From: JAFGSZ01 sp964492185
GTDB lineage: Bacteria; Bacteroidota; Bacteroidia; Bacteroidales; UBA10428
Direction: 5' to 3'
DNA: 64,000 nucleotides
Assembly (NCBI GenBank): GCA_964492185.1
Contig: CAZBJH010000003.1
Location: forward strand, 1 to 64,000
Part shown: positions 37,441-47,764 of the stretch, one piece after another
Layout: every line of letters begins with the position of its first letter
How positions within the stretch are numbered: the first letter of the stretch is position 1
Notes under the pieces: generated by a model
The model's input: only the letters and a program-made list of their open reading frames with translations
Told to the model about the DNA's origin: nothing
Database searches by the model: none
Made by a program: the position numbers and the translations under genes

Positions 37441-39307
37441 ATCTTCCCATTGTAATCAATAAAACATTAATATCTGATGCAGAAACACCAGGAATTCGCG
37501 AAGCCTGTCCTATTGTCTCTGGTTGAATTCTTTTTAATTTTTGTCTTCCTTCAGTTGAAATCGACCTCAATGATGCATAATCAATATTTTTCCATATTTT
37601 TACATTTTCCAGCCTTCTCATTTTCTCTGCAAGCTCTCTTTCCCTTCTAATATAACCTGAATATTTTATCTCAATTTCAACTGATTCTAAAATATCCCTT
37701 ATTTCATTTGAAATACCATCATTTGAAAAATCATTAATTACTTCACATTTTTTTATTAATTCAAAAATAGAAACCTGTGGCCGTAATAATATATCCCTTA
37801 ATTTCATCCTTTGTTGTATCCCCGGCGTCCCTATATCTTCCAAAAACGAATTTATCTCATCAGGATTTACACTATAATTCTCTATTTCTGAAATAAAGCT
37901 TTTCTTTTCTTTTATCTTCTCATTCAACAAATCCATTCTCTCTTTACCTGCTAATCCTATTTTGTAAGATTTTTCTGTAAGACGCTCATCTGCATTATCC
38001 TGCCTTAGCAAAATACGATACTCAGCTCTTGATGTGAACATACGATACGGTTCATCTACTCCTTTATTAATCAGATCATCTATCAATACCCCAATATATG
38101 CTTCATCCCTTTTTAATACAAATTCATCCTTTCCATTAATCTTATTATGTGCATTTATTCCCGCAATTAGCCCTTGTGCTGCTGCCTCCTCATATCCTGT
38201 TGTACCATTAACCTGCCCAGCTAAATACAAGTTTTCTATAATTTTTGTTTCCAGAGTAATTTTTAATTGTGTAGGAGGGTAATAATCATATTCAATAGCA
38301 TAGCCTGGTCTAAACATTTTGGCATTTCCCATCCCTTCTATTTTCTTCAAAGCCTCATACTGTATATCTATTGGCAATGATGATGAGAATCCGTTAATAT
38401 AATATTCAACAGTACTATATCCCTCTGGCTCCAAAAATAATTGATGTTTATCTTTATCACTAAATGTAACTATTTTATCCTCAATGCTCGGACAATATCT
38501 TGGGCCTATCCCTTTTATTTCTCCTCCAAATAATGGTGATGATTTAAATCCTTTTCTCAAAATATCATGACATTCCTCATTTGTATGAGTTATAAAACAA
38601 CTTCTATAAGACTTAATATTTTCTTTTGTTAAATATGAAAACCTTCCACCTATATCATCTCCTTTTTGTTCAGTTAAATTACTAAAATCAATTGTTCTTC
38701 CGTCTATTCTTGCAGGTGTTCCCGTTTTCATCCTACCTACTTCAAATCCATATTCATTTAATTGTTCCGAAATACCATACGAAGCATACTCTCCCATTCT
38801 TCCTCCTCTCAATTTCGTATCTCCAATATAAATCAAACCATTTTCAAATGTACCGCTTGTTAAAATCACACTTTTACCTAAAAACCTCATTCCCATGGCC
38901 GTCTCAACACCTATAACTCTTTCTTTCTCAATTATTAACCCGTTTACACTATCCTGCCAAAATTCCAGTTTTCCTATTTTTTCTAATTCTTTTCTCCATT
39001 CCATTGAAAATAACATCCTATCATTTTGGGCCCTCGGACTCCACATTGCAGGCCCTTTAGATCTGTTCAACATTCTGAACTGAATCATACTTTTATCTGT
39101 TACAATTCCTGATAATCCCCCTACTGCATCTATCTCTCTAATTATCTGACCTTTAGCTATACCTCCCATTGCAGGATTACAAGACATCTGTGCTATTTTT
39201 GTCATATCCATCGTTATCAGCAACGTATATGATCCCAAATTTGCAGCTACCGCTGCTGCTTCACTTCCTGCATGCCCTGCACCAATAACTATAACATCAT
39301 ATTTCAT
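37439..39307 (-). CDS. mnmG: tRNA uridine-5-carboxymethylaminomethyl synthesis enzyme MnmG
   Basis: FAD-dependent partner of MnmE in modifying U34 of several tRNAs. 622 residues. FAD-binding motif [19 protein letters not shown] is at the N terminus. The [20 protein letters not shown] and [16 protein letters not shown] blocks are typical, with a second nucleotide-binding part and [15 protein letters not shown]. The C-terminal helical domain (about 550-622) needed for MnmE/tRNA contact ends [18 protein letters not shown]. Complete. Preceded on the same strand by ybeY with a 40-base gap, as is usual in this phylum. The downstream neighbour on this strand is uvrC, beyond the IS region. Confidence 0.96.
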   Translation of the reverse strand: MKYDVIVIGAGHAGSEAAAVAANLGSYTLLITMDMTKIAQMSCNPAMGGIAKGQIIREIDAVGGLSGIVTDKSMIQFRMLNRSKGPAMWSPRAQNDRMLFSMEWRKELEKIGKLEFWQDSVNGLIIEKERVIGVETAMGMRFLGKSVILTSGTFENGLIYIGDTKLRGGRMGEYASYGISEQLNEYGFEVGRMKTGTPARIDGRTIDFSNLTEQKGDDIGGRFSYLTKENIKSYRSCFITHTNEECHDILRKGFKSSPLFGGEIKGIGPRYCPSIEDKIVTFSDKDKHQLFLEPEGYSTVEYYINGFSSSLPIDIQYEALKKIEGMGNAKMFRPGYAIEYDYYPPTQLKITLETKIIENLYLAGQVNGTTGYEEAAAQGLIAGINAHNKINGKDEFVLKRDEAYIGVLIDDLINKGVDEPYRMFTSRAEYRILLRQDNADERLTEKSYKIGLAGKERMDLLNEKIKEKKSFISEIENYSVNPDEINSFLEDIGTPGIQQRMKLRDILLRPQVSIFELIKKCEVINDFSNDGISNEIRDILESVEIEIKYSGYIRRERELAEKMRRLENVKIWKNIDYASLRSISTEGRQKLKRIQPETIGQASRIPGVSASDINVLLITMGR

Positions 39308-39347
39308 TTGAATTACTCCTTTTCGGTCCTACTTGAATATTACAGAC

Positions 39348-39773
39348 TTATCTTTTCAAATACAAATTTAAGTATTTATCTTCCAATTTTCTCATATTCC
39401 TTTTCTGTTCAAAAGCCTTATCATCATATCCTACTATATGCAATAAACCATGAACTAAAACTCTCATCAATTCAAAATTCAAATTTCCTTCCGAATATTC
39501 ATTCGCATTTCTTTTAACGCTGTCAATACTGATATAAATTTCACCATACAGCTTCTTACCCTTTGTATTATTAAAAGCAATTACATCTGTAAATCCGTCG
39601 TGATTTAAGAATTCCTTATTGATAATCCGGATTGTTTGATCATCAACCAATATATAATCAATTTCGCCTATCTTATTTCCTTCGGCTTTTGCAACATTTA
39701 TAAGCCATTCACTAATTTCTCCTTCTTTTTCTATTCTATATTCAATATCTTTATAATGTAAATATATTTTCAA
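39348..39773 (-). CDS. ybeY: endoribonuclease YbeY
   Basis: Zinc-dependent RNase for 16S rRNA 3'-end maturation and ribosome quality control. At 141 residues it has normal length. The metal motif reads LVHGLLHIVGYDD: His108 and His112 are at the usual spacing, but the third ligand is Asp118, where E. coli has His. The same substitution is, to my knowledge, common in this phylum, so activity is probably kept. The NHDGFTDVIAFN segment (usually TDVLSFP/F) is conserved. It overlaps the end of the RsbW-like gene by four bases (ATGA), so the two are translationally coupled. mnmG follows. Confidence 0.93.
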   Translation of the reverse strand: MKIYLHYKDIEYRIEKEGEISEWLINVAKAEGNKIGEIDYILVDDQTIRIINKEFLNHDGFTDVIAFNNTKGKKLYGEIYISIDSVKRNANEYSEGNLNFELMRVLVHGLLHIVGYDDKAFEQKRNMRKLEDKYLNLYLKR

Positions 39774-40174
39774 TTCTTTTTTATATTAAAAATCAATTCT
39801 ACTCTTGAACCATTATTTTTAAATTCTATTTTATCAGATAATTTTTCCATAAGAAAAATACCCCTGCCGTTTACATTCTCCAAATTCTCAGGTGACGTTG
39901 GATCAGGTACATTATTATAATCGAAACCTTCTCCTTCATCATCAATACGAATCATCAAATTCTCCTCATCCTTCCTTATGAAAATATTAACCATCTTATT
40001 CTCCTCAAGCTTATTACCATGTAAAATCGCATTGTTTGCTGCTTCTAACGCCGCGATTAATATATTACCATACTTATCCGAACTTATATCATACTCAGCA
40101 GACATATCATCCACCATTTTTTCTATTTTTCTTAAATTTTCTATTTTAGAAGATATTTTCAAATTCTTTTCCAT
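39770..40174 (-). CDS. RsbW/SpoIIAB-type ATP-binding protein
   Basis: A 134-residue GHKL ATPase domain without a histidine-phosphotransfer domain. The N box is ALEAANNAILHGN, the G1 box is IDDEGEGFDYNNVPDP and the G2 box is NGRGIFLMEKLSD. Such proteins are anti-sigma/serine kinases or regulators of that type. No STAS antagonist or alternative sigma factor is adjacent. It is first of the three-gene run with ybeY and mnmG, an arrangement found across this phylum, so its role may relate to that conserved cluster rather than to stress sigma control. Function beyond ATP binding is unproven. Confidence 0.85.
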   Translation of the reverse strand: MEKNLKISSKIENLRKIEKMVDDMSAEYDISSDKYGNILIAALEAANNAILHGNKLEENKMVNIFIRKDEENLMIRIDDEGEGFDYNNVPDPTSPENLENVNGRGIFLMEKLSDKIEFKNNGSRVELIFNIKKN

Positions 40175-40283
40175 TATCTTATTATTACATACATTCCTTT
40201 TATACTGTATTCCAATATTTTTGTTTCTTAAATTTTATTAAATATATTAAAAATTGAATTCCAACTCCAAAATTAATTCTATT

Positions 40284-41471
40284 TTAATTACTTAACCACT
40301 TTTCCGGGTTCATATTTTCCATTTCTTTCCATATTTCCAAATGTAATGTTCCATTTTTCGCCCTTAAATCACTATACACAATTCCTATATTTTGTTTTGT
40401 ACTTACATTATCTCCCTCCTTCACGAAAACTTCACCAAGATTGTGATATACTGACAAATAACTTCCATGCCTGATCATAACAGTATAATTTGCTCCCATT
40501 ATAGTCATTACCTTAGTTACTTTACCCTCAAAAACACTTCTTACTTCCGTTCCAGGTTCCGTGGTTATATCTATCCCATTATTTTTTACCTTAATACCTT
40601 TAACCAAAGCATGTTCCTGCTCACCGAATCCTTTTGTTACAACACCCATACTTGTCGGCCATGGTAATCTGCCAATATTATCTTCGAAATTATTGGATAC
40701 TATCTTTTCTTCTGGCGTCAGCTTACTATACAAATTACCTGCATTTTCTTCAATAATATTTCTTATCTCTTTTTCAAGCCTTTTTGCAATTCTTTCTTTT
40801 TCTCTTATTTCATTCCTTAAATCCTTTTCCTTTTTCTTTAAATCCTTCAAAATGCTACTCTTTTGCAATTTATCCCCACTTAATAGTTTTACTTCCCGCA
40901 TTCTCCTACCTATAATTTCCTCATTTCTATCTTTTTCCTTTTGCATTTCCTCCATCTTTTTATCTAATACCTTTTCCATCACGTTAATCAATTCTATCTG
41001 TTGATTTCGATATTCGCTATACTGCTTTAGGTATTTAATTCTCTTATATGCCTGGTTAATATCCTTTGATGCCAATATATATAAAAGAGTAACTTCCTTT
41101 TTCCTTTTCTGATATGCTATTCTTATAAATCTGGCATATTCTCTTTTAATATCCCTTAAATCCTTTTCAAGCGATTCAATATTTAATTTATGCTCATTAA
41201 TTATTTCTTCGTTGATCTCAAGCTCATACTTTATCTTTTCGACATATTCCTCTCTTAGATTTATCTTTCTTTCAACCAGATTCAATTGCTCTTCTGTACT
41301 GCTTTTCTCATTTTTTGTTTTTTCAAGCAAAGAATTTGCCATTTCGATTTCCTTAACAATACTTTTCCTTTCCCTTTCAAGCGTTTCACCTGACTGCGCA
41401 TAACAATCTCCTTTAGCAGCTATGAATAAAATCACTGCAATAATATATCCATTACATATTCTTCTCTTCAT
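40284..41471 (-). CDS. envC: murein hydrolase activator, EnvC-like
   Basis: 395 residues. A signal peptide (MKRRICNGYIIAVILFIAA) is followed by a long coiled coil (about 28-260, heptad-rich Glu/Lys/Leu) and a C-terminal LytM/M23-like domain (about 285-395). The zinc ligands of active M23 peptidases are not kept: the usual HxGxD is NNGIDI, and the HxH before the last strand is TLHLEIW. That fits an activator of amidases at the division site rather than an enzyme. It follows the TPR lipoprotein gene on the same strand with a 270-base gap. Periplasmic location is inferred. Confidence 0.88.
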   Translation of the reverse strand: MKRRICNGYIIAVILFIAAKGDCYAQSGETLERERKSIVKEIEMANSLLEKTKNEKSSTEEQLNLVERKINLREEYVEKIKYELEINEEIINEHKLNIESLEKDLRDIKREYARFIRIAYQKRKKEVTLLYILASKDINQAYKRIKYLKQYSEYRNQQIELINVMEKVLDKKMEEMQKEKDRNEEIIGRRMREVKLLSGDKLQKSSILKDLKKKEKDLRNEIREKERIAKRLEKEIRNIIEENAGNLYSKLTPEEKIVSNNFEDNIGRLPWPTSMGVVTKGFGEQEHALVKGIKVKNNGIDITTEPGTEVRSVFEGKVTKVMTIMGANYTVMIRHGSYLSVYHNLGEVFVKEGDNVSTKQNIGIVYSDLRAKNGTLHLEIWKEMENMNPEKWLSN

Positions 41472-41742
41472 AAATCAGAATTATTATCTCTTCACCATCA
41501 TAAAAACATTATTCGCCTTTAATAATTCATTTTTCTATCTTATATCTAATGCATATCATTTAATAACAGCCTTCAATTACCACATTTTATTCTTTCCCAA
41601 ATAAACACTCCTACTAAAATTAACTTTTATCCTTAACTGAACCAACCCTAATACCCTTCTCCCAATTATTTTATTAATTTTTCCAACACGACCTATAACC
41701 TTCATTTACAAATATGTATCCCCGTGTAATCAATCATACTTT

Positions 41743-43521
41743 TTACATCTCCTTCATACAATTCCTTATCTTATTATCCATTCTCTCCTTCTCATTCTCA
41801 TCGATATCTTTAACTTTTTTCCAATATTCCACGGCCCTTTTGCATTTATCCAATTCATATAATATATCTCCATAATGATCAAGTATCTCAGGATTAATGC
41901 TTCCCCCGTATTTTATCGCCAATTCCAAATACTTCTCTGCTTCCTTTACTTTCCCCATTTTAAATAATATCCATCCATACGTATCAAGATATGTCGTATT
42001 CTCCGGTTCAGCTTTTATTGTTAATCTGCTTAGTTCCTCAGCCCTCTTTAATTTTTCTTCCCTTACTGAAAGATAATATGCATAATTATTCCTTATTACC
42101 AAATTATCATTATCAAGCGCAATTATTTTTTCAAAATATTCATCAGATCTATTATGCTGCCTCAAACCTCTGAATGCCTCGGCATACATATTATAATACT
42201 GTATCATCATTCTATTATCCTTCACGTAAACAATTCCTTCATCCATTATTTCAATTACTTTTTTGTAGTTCTCTAATTGCATATTTCCTATAGCACTATA
42301 AAAATAGAAATTTCCTTTATCCGGGTACTTTTCTATCGCCATCTCACTATAATCTGCCAGTTCCTCATACTTTTCCAGTATATTTGTTACATATAACATC
42401 TGTTCCCATGCAATTTCCATGCTTTTATCCTTTTCCAAAAAATTCTTTAATTGCCCGTAAGCCTCCTCATATCTCTCTTCTCTTAATAAAAAATCAGCAT
42501 ACAAAGCCTTCGATCTCAAATAAACACTATCCTGCCATACCATCATTCTAATAAGATTTTCAGTAACGCTTACCTTTTTATCATCATCCAGGCCCCTGTT
42601 AATAATCTCTATCAATGTATTAATTTTCCTTTCGTATGATATTTCATCATGCTCCAAAGCTAAAACATAATACTCTTCAGCTTCATCATACCTCCCCAAA
42701 TCCATAAGAAATCCAGCATATGACAAAATACCGTTATCATGACCAGGTTCAATAGATAATAATTCCTTATATATACTTTCTGCCTTATCCGCCATACCAA
42801 ACTCTGCATATGATTCCGCCATTAATCCCATAACTTCTATATCGTCCGGAAACATTTTATACAACTTTTCCAAAGTTTCAACAGCAGCAGCGGTATCATT
42901 CATCCTGTAATATATATCATTCTTTGCATACGCTATTTCTCTCGTAAAACCAACCTCATTTTCAATATCATTTAAAATGCCCAGCGATTCATTCAATTTT
43001 CCCTTTTCCCTGTAAAATATTGCAAGATTATATTTGTATCTAACCCTTTCCGGAAATTTATCACTGATTATCTCATAATAATATATTGTACTATCCAACT
43101 TTCCATTATATTGATATAGATTCGCCATATGTAACAAATACCATACATTATTATTATCATATTCAACAGCCCTTTTTCCATATTCCAATGCCTGTTCAAT
43201 ATTTCCCGTTCTCATCAATATATTTGATATCTGAAAATATACTGCCGGACTCTCCTCTCTAACCTTAAGTATCTCATCATAAAGAGATAGTGCCTGTTTA
43301 AAACTATTAAATAATGCATGCTTTGTAGCCTCTGTAAATACATAATAATATTCCCTCTCGCTGTTATCAGCAAATCCACCATTTTCTTCATTTAATGAAA
43401 CATCTGACGACACGATCTTTCTAGTGCATCCTGATATAATAAACATTACAATGAATGCACCAACAATACATCTTATTATATATAGTAGTATCATCCCTTT
43501 ATTCCAAAAATAACATCTCAT
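41743..43521 (-). CDS. tetratricopeptide-repeat lipoprotein
   Basis: 592 residues. A hydrophobic N-terminal segment ends in the lipobox FIISGC, so the mature protein is probably lipid-anchored. At least a dozen TPR units follow, recognisable as A-x-E-Y-x-K/E patterns (for example LEYGKRAVEYDNNNVWYLLH, EEAEEYYVLALEHDE, LKRAEELSRLTIKAEP). An internal ATG nine codons in would also keep the signal sequence. In this phylum a TPR protein regularly sits between dut and EnvC; here it is 11 bases from dut. Probable role as an envelope assembly scaffold; partners are unknown. Confidence 0.85.
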   Translation of the reverse strand: MRCYFWNKGMILLYIIRCIVGAFIVMFIISGCTRKIVSSDVSLNEENGGFADNSEREYYYVFTEATKHALFNSFKQALSLYDEILKVREESPAVYFQISNILMRTGNIEQALEYGKRAVEYDNNNVWYLLHMANLYQYNGKLDSTIYYYEIISDKFPERVRYKYNLAIFYREKGKLNESLGILNDIENEVGFTREIAYAKNDIYYRMNDTAAAVETLEKLYKMFPDDIEVMGLMAESYAEFGMADKAESIYKELLSIEPGHDNGILSYAGFLMDLGRYDEAEEYYVLALEHDEISYERKINTLIEIINRGLDDDKKVSVTENLIRMMVWQDSVYLRSKALYADFLLREERYEEAYGQLKNFLEKDKSMEIAWEQMLYVTNILEKYEELADYSEMAIEKYPDKGNFYFYSAIGNMQLENYKKVIEIMDEGIVYVKDNRMMIQYYNMYAEAFRGLRQHNRSDEYFEKIIALDNDNLVIRNNYAYYLSVREEKLKRAEELSRLTIKAEPENTTYLDTYGWILFKMGKVKEAEKYLELAIKYGGSINPEILDHYGDILYELDKCKRAVEYWKKVKDIDENEKERMDNKIRNCMKEM

Positions 43522-43532
43522 ATTTTCTTTTA

Positions 43533-43967
43533 TTACGACCTTCCCGTGTGCCCGAAACCGCCAATTCCTCTTTTTGTTTCACTTATTGATTCAACCTCTT
43601 CCCAGCTAACTTTCTCATACTTGTTTATTACCATCTGACAAATTCTTTCCCCATCCTGCACAATGTACTTTTCCCTTGATAAATTTATCAATATTATACC
43701 TATTTCGCCACGATAATCAGCATCAATAGTACCAGGTGCATTTACTATCCCTATCCCCTTTTTTAATGCCAGTCCGCTTCTCGGTCTTATCTGTGCCTCA
43801 TATCCTTCAGGTAATTCTATGAAGAGCCCTGTCGGAACAAGAGCCCTTTCCAATGATTTCAGCTCCAAAGCTTTATCAATATTTGCTCTTAAATCCATTC
43901 CTGCAGAAAAATCAGTACTGTAATCCGGCAATTTATGCTTTGATCTGTTAACTATTTTTACTTTCAT
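43533..43967 (-). CDS. dut: dUTP diphosphatase
   Basis: Hydrolyses dUTP to dUMP, which keeps uracil out of DNA and supplies thymidylate synthesis. 144 residues, trimeric type. All five motifs are visible: [41 protein letters not shown] and the C-terminal [12 protein letters not shown]. The fifth motif usually ends GSTG; here the Ser is His. Its start overlaps the flippase stop by 20 bases, so the two are probably coupled. Confidence 0.96.
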   Translation of the reverse strand: MKVKIVNRSKHKLPDYSTDFSAGMDLRANIDKALELKSLERALVPTGLFIELPEGYEAQIRPRSGLALKKGIGIVNAPGTIDADYRGEIGIILINLSREKYIVQDGERICQMVINKYEKVSWEEVESISETKRGIGGFGHTGRS

Positions 43968-45444
43968 TTATCCGGTAAATAATTGTTCTAATTTTTAATT
44001 TTTCCCTTTTCATTAAATAATATACAAAACTAATCAATAATACACTTCTTAGGATGTAATTCAAAATATCTGACTGTATATCCAATACATTACCCGCGAT
44101 TACAATAAATATTGATATCAAAATATATTCTCCTATCCTTCCTGTCTGATAATCAATCCTGTAATATCTTCTTCCAACATAATATGACATAACAGTCATT
44201 GTAAAATAACAAATTATATGTGCTACTGCAGACGCTTTATAGCTGAAAATCGGAATAAACAAACCATTTATCAAAACTGTAATGGCCGCACCTGTCAATG
44301 TAAAAACAGCACCGAATTTTGTCTTGTTCGTAAGCTTATACCATATAGACAAATTAAAAAATATTCCATACAACAAATATGCATATAATATCAGCGGAAC
44401 TATAACCAATCCCTCGTGATACCCGGGATCTATAAAATATTTTATTATATCAATAAAAAGCAAAACCCCTACTATAATAACCAACCCAACTATCACAAAG
44501 TATTTCATTATATTGGCAAAAATCCTTCCCGCATCTTCTGTCCTGTAATAATTAAAATAAAAAGGCTCTGCTGCATATCTGAACATCGTAACAAACATCA
44601 TTAACAGAACTCCTATCTTATAATTAGCCCCGTAAATTCCTATTTCGTAATGAGCATTCTGCCCTTCCGGAGTAAAAATCTTTAAAAGTATCCTGTCCAG
44701 CGATTCATTCACTGTTCCGGCCAGTCCTGCAATCAAAAGTGGCAATGAATATTTTAAAATATTCAGGTATAAATCCTTATTAAATCTTATTTTAATATTT
44801 ACAATATCTTTTAATAATAAAACCAGTATTAACCCGCTTGCCAGTAAATTTGCTATTAATACATATCCTATTCTTATTTCCGGGTTATAAATAAATCGAG
44901 GTAACTTTATCTTATTCTCTATCAGCGGAAAAAATTCAAAAAATAAAAAAATAAAAAAAACAGTGAAAACCACATTCAATATTTTCAAAATTGCAAATTT
45001 CCTGCTTTTCTCCTCTATTCTCAACTTCGCGAAAGGTATACTGCTAAAAGCATCGATTGCAACTATCATTGCAATCCACCTAATATATTCAACATTACTT
45101 TCATATTCTATGATCCTTGCAATCCCTTCATCAAATGAAAATACTAATAATATAAACAGTAATGAAGTACAGAAAAGCGAAATTATCACTGTTGAATACA
45201 CAATCTCTGGTCTCTCGCTTTTTGTAGCAAACCTGAAAAATCCTGTCTCCATTCCGTATGTCAGTATCACAAGAAGAAATACAACATAAGCGTACAACTC
45301 TGTTATAACACCATATTCCTCAACCTTAAACAACCTTGTATAATAAAAGGTCATTATTGAATAATTCAACAAACGCGGCACCATTGTCCCTAAACCATAA
45401 AGCATCGTTTGTCCTGCCAGCTTTTTATAAATATTCGTTTTCAC
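43948..45444 (-). CDS. polysaccharide flippase, MOP/Wzx-like
   Basis: A 498-residue integral membrane protein with about 14 hydrophobic helices. It begins [22 protein letters not shown], a typical start of Wzx/PST transporters in this phylum. A basic loop near residues 155-190 and the conserved amphipathic N-terminal helix are present. It probably flips a lipid-linked glycan or cell-wall precursor across the inner membrane. Its place upstream of dut and the TPR gene is phylum-typical. The substrate is not readable, and no glycosyltransferases are adjacent. Confidence 0.85.
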   Translation of the reverse strand: MKTNIYKKLAGQTMLYGLGTMVPRLLNYSIMTFYYTRLFKVEEYGVITELYAYVVFLLVILTYGMETGFFRFATKSERPEIVYSTVIISLFCTSLLFILLVFSFDEGIARIIEYESNVEYIRWIAMIVAIDAFSSIPFAKLRIEEKSRKFAILKILNVVFTVFFIFLFFEFFPLIENKIKLPRFIYNPEIRIGYVLIANLLASGLILVLLLKDIVNIKIRFNKDLYLNILKYSLPLLIAGLAGTVNESLDRILLKIFTPEGQNAHYEIGIYGANYKIGVLLMMFVTMFRYAAEPFYFNYYRTEDAGRIFANIMKYFVIVGLVIIVGVLLFIDIIKYFIDPGYHEGLVIVPLILYAYLLYGIFFNLSIWYKLTNKTKFGAVFTLTGAAITVLINGLFIPIFSYKASAVAHIICYFTMTVMSYYVGRRYYRIDYQTGRIGEYILISIFIVIAGNVLDIQSDILNYILRSVLLISFVYYLMKREKLKIRTIIYRINESKNS

Positions 45445-45663
45445 GAAATACTATTTTTTTCTTTACCTTTTATTATTCATCCTTCATATTTGAAACATAT
45501 ACAAATATCTATATCCCAAGCTTCAGTAACCATCCCTAAAACTTATTCAACCAATCAATTGCTATGTAACTAACTCGGTTAGCATAAAAAATCAAAAATA
45601 CAAACTACATTAATAATACTTATTCATATCAAATACTCTCTTTTTCAAATGGTTTTTATTTCA

Positions 45664-45671
45664 TATTTTTG
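45664..45671 (+). promoter_or_regulatory. putative -7 box for cyclophilin-pheS
   Basis: TATTTTTG matches TAnnTTTG, 22 bases before the ATG at 45694. A -33 partner is not obvious. Confidence 0.35.
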
Positions 45672-45693
45672 CTTCCTGTAAAAACCTTTTTTT

Positions 45694-46356
45694 ATGCACA
45701 AGATTAATCTATTTTTTTTATTTATCGTTACCTTTTTATCACCAATGGCTTCTTTTGCCCAGGATAATCCACAAGTTCTTATTACAACCTCATACGGAAA
45801 CATGAAAATCCGTTTATTTGATGAAACTCCCCTTCATAAGGAAAATTTTTTCAAGCTTGTTGCAGATGGCACTTATAACGGTGTTTTATTCCACAGGGTT
45901 ATAGAAAACTTTATGATACAGACAGGTGATCCTGATTCAAAAAACGCGAAAAAAGGTGAATTATTGGGAAGGGGAGATTTTGGCTACACGTTACCTCCTG
46001 AATTCTCTCCCTCTCTTTACCATAAAAAAGGTGCTATTGCTGCAGCCCGCCAGCCTGATAATGTTAATCCCCAAAAAATGTCTTCAGCTTCACAGTTTTA
46101 TATTGTTCAGGGTACCAAACTTACCGATGAACAACTTGATCTTATGGAATCCCGCGAAATGCATATCAAATTTACCGATGAACAGCGCAAAATATATAAA
46201 TCTTCAGGCGGGACTCCACATCTCGATTATTCATACACCGTCTTTGGTGAAGTAGTTGAAGGCCTCGATATAATAGATAAAATTTCTGCAGTTCCCACAG
46301 ATGAAAACAACAGACCACTTCATGATATTAAAATTGAAGTAAAAATTATCGATTGA
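45694..46356 (+). CDS. exported cyclophilin-type peptidyl-prolyl isomerase
   Basis: 220 residues. A signal peptide (MHKINLFFLFIVTFLSPMAS, cleavage near AFAQ) makes it periplasmic. The cyclophilin core shows GVLFHRVIENFMIQTGDP with catalytic Arg, then SSASQFYIVQG with the conserved Gln and Phe. Relative to the bacterial core there is an insertion rich in charged residues (about 140-170, LTDEQLDLMESREMHIK), common in this phylum. It assists folding of envelope proteins. It ends one base before pheS, so the two form an operon although their functions are unrelated. Confidence 0.92.
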   Translation: MHKINLFFLFIVTFLSPMASFAQDNPQVLITTSYGNMKIRLFDETPLHKENFFKLVADGTYNGVLFHRVIENFMIQTGDPDSKNAKKGELLGRGDFGYTLPPEFSPSLYHKKGAIAAARQPDNVNPQKMSSASQFYIVQGTKLTDEQLDLMESREMHIKFTDEQRKIYKSSGGTPHLDYSYTVFGEVVEGLDIIDKISAVPTDENNRPLHDIKIEVKIID

Positions 46357-46357
46357 C

Positions 46358-47377
46358 ATGCTTGAACGTATAAATCAAATTACATCTGAAATTAATAATT
46401 ACACTTTTCAATCTTCTGATGATATTGAAAAATTCAGACTAAAATATCTTAGTAAAAAAGGCATCATTTCATCCTTATTTGAGCAATTCAAATCTGTTCC
46501 TAATGAACATAAGAAACAATTGGGTAAGTCTCTAAACATACTTAAACAGCTCGCCAAATCTATCTACGATACTCAAAAATCTCTCTTTGATAATAGAAAT
46601 GATGTATCTACTGATATTGATCTTACCCTTCCATCCGAATCATTACTCTTAGGATCACGCCATCCTGTTTCAATCATTCGTAACCAAATCATTTCTATAT
46701 TTTCAAAAATTGGTTTTAATGTAGAAGAAGGCCCGGAAATTGAAGATGACTGGCATGTATTCTCAGGTCTGAATTTCCCACCCGAACATCCTGCACGCGA
46801 TATGCAGGATACATTCTTTATCCGGGAAAATCCTGATATTATCCTTCGTACTCATACATCCAGCGTCCAGGTTCGTGTCATGGAAAACATAAAACCTCCT
46901 GTTCGTAGTCTTTTTCCCGGCAGGGTATTTCGCAATGAAGCAATTTCAGCCCGTGCTCATTGTATCTTTCATCAGGTTGAAGGATTATACATTGATAAAA
47001 ATGTATCCTTCTCTGATCTTAAACAAACACTTTTATTTTTTGCCAGGGAAATGTTTGGCGAACAAACACAAATACGCCTTCGCCCTTCATTCTTCCCTTT
47101 CACAGAACCATCTGCAGAAATGGATGTTTCATGTACAATTTGTTCAGGCAGGGGATGCAATGTTTGTAAATATACCGGATTCCTTGAAATTCTCGGTTGC
47201 GGTATGGTAGATCCCTCCGTTCTCTCTGCTTCCTCTATCGACCCTGCTATCTATACTGGTTTTGCTTTCGGAATGGGTATAGAACGTATTGCTATGTTAA
47301 AATACCGTATAAATGATCTTAGGCTCTACTTTGAAAACGATATACGTTTTCTTCGCCAATTCCAGTCAGATTTATAA
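46358..47377 (+). CDS. pheS: phenylalanine--tRNA ligase alpha subunit
   Basis: 339 residues, the usual alpha-subunit length. An N-terminal coiled-coil domain for tRNA binding (about 1-85) is followed by the class II core. Motif 2 is RVFRNEAISARAHCIFHQVE, the RTHTSSVQVRVME block is present, and motif 3 is GFAFGMGIERIAMLKY. A four-cysteine cluster (CTICSGRGCNVC, about 260-272) precedes GFLEILGCGMVDP, as in other members from this phylum. The ATG follows the cyclophilin stop by one base. pheT is not in the window. Confidence 0.96.
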   Translation: MLERINQITSEINNYTFQSSDDIEKFRLKYLSKKGIISSLFEQFKSVPNEHKKQLGKSLNILKQLAKSIYDTQKSLFDNRNDVSTDIDLTLPSESLLLGSRHPVSIIRNQIISIFSKIGFNVEEGPEIEDDWHVFSGLNFPPEHPARDMQDTFFIRENPDIILRTHTSSVQVRVMENIKPPVRSLFPGRVFRNEAISARAHCIFHQVEGLYIDKNVSFSDLKQTLLFFAREMFGEQTQIRLRPSFFPFTEPSAEMDVSCTICSGRGCNVCKYTGFLEILGCGMVDPSVLSASSIDPAIYTGFAFGMGIERIAMLKYRINDLRLYFENDIRFLRQFQSDL

Positions 47378-47389
47378 CATAATAACAGT

Positions 47390-47455
47390 ATATCAATAAA
47401 GCTGTTAAAATTATTAACCGGTCATTTTTTTATAAACAAACACTATTAGTTTATT
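47390..47455. repeat. degenerate dispersed repeat after pheS
   Basis: ATCAATAAAG..TTAACCGGTCAT resembles the end block at 57888-57915. The second half, read on the minus strand, has GTCAATAAACTAATAGTGTT, like the joint at 35578-35597. The similarity is partial. Confidence 0.5.
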
Positions 47456-47467
47456 GACCTACTTTAT

Positions 47468-47638
47468 TTATTCGTATCCTCTATTAATTATAACATGAAT
47501 TAAAAATCCTCCTATTACAAGTATTCCACTTGTTATCAGCATTTTGTTTCCTTCAACACCTTTCCCTACTACAATGCCAAGCATTATTACTCCTACCAGT
47601 ACAACAATTGCTCCAAGATATTGTATAATTTCTTTCAT
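47468..47638 (-). CDS. small two-helix membrane protein, 56 residues
   Basis: Starts MKEIIQYLGAIVVLVGVIML and ends IINRGYE. Two hydrophobic helices (about 6-24 and 33-50) are joined by a short polar turn (GKGVEGNKM), a helical hairpin. The frame has a clean ATG and TAA, and the composition clearly differs from random AT-rich DNA (Gly and Val patterning, no Cys). It lies downstream of ruvB on the same strand with a 126-base gap. Short hairpin proteins of this type occur next to housekeeping genes in this phylum, but I cannot name a family. Function unknown. Confidence 0.7.
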   Translation of the reverse strand: MKEIIQYLGAIVVLVGVIMLGIVVGKGVEGNKMLITSGILVIGGFLIHVIINRGYE

Positions 47639-47764
47639 CACAATATAATTATATTATTAATAAAAACAGTCTTCGATTTGCTCCAATTATTTGTAAATTC
47701 TCAACTCTTTCTGCATTCATCAAATCCATATATCCTGTATTAATAATTCAAATTATCCATAAAT

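Noticed and set aside
41577..41705. Minus-strand 42-codon frame between TPR gene and EnvC
   Set aside because: Basic, patternless translation with no helix or signal; probably chance, although a remnant of a lost gene is possible.
43505..43512. Minus-strand TATTTTTG as promoter of the TPR lipoprotein
   Set aside because: It overlaps the first codons of the gene and would start transcription too close to or inside the alternative start.
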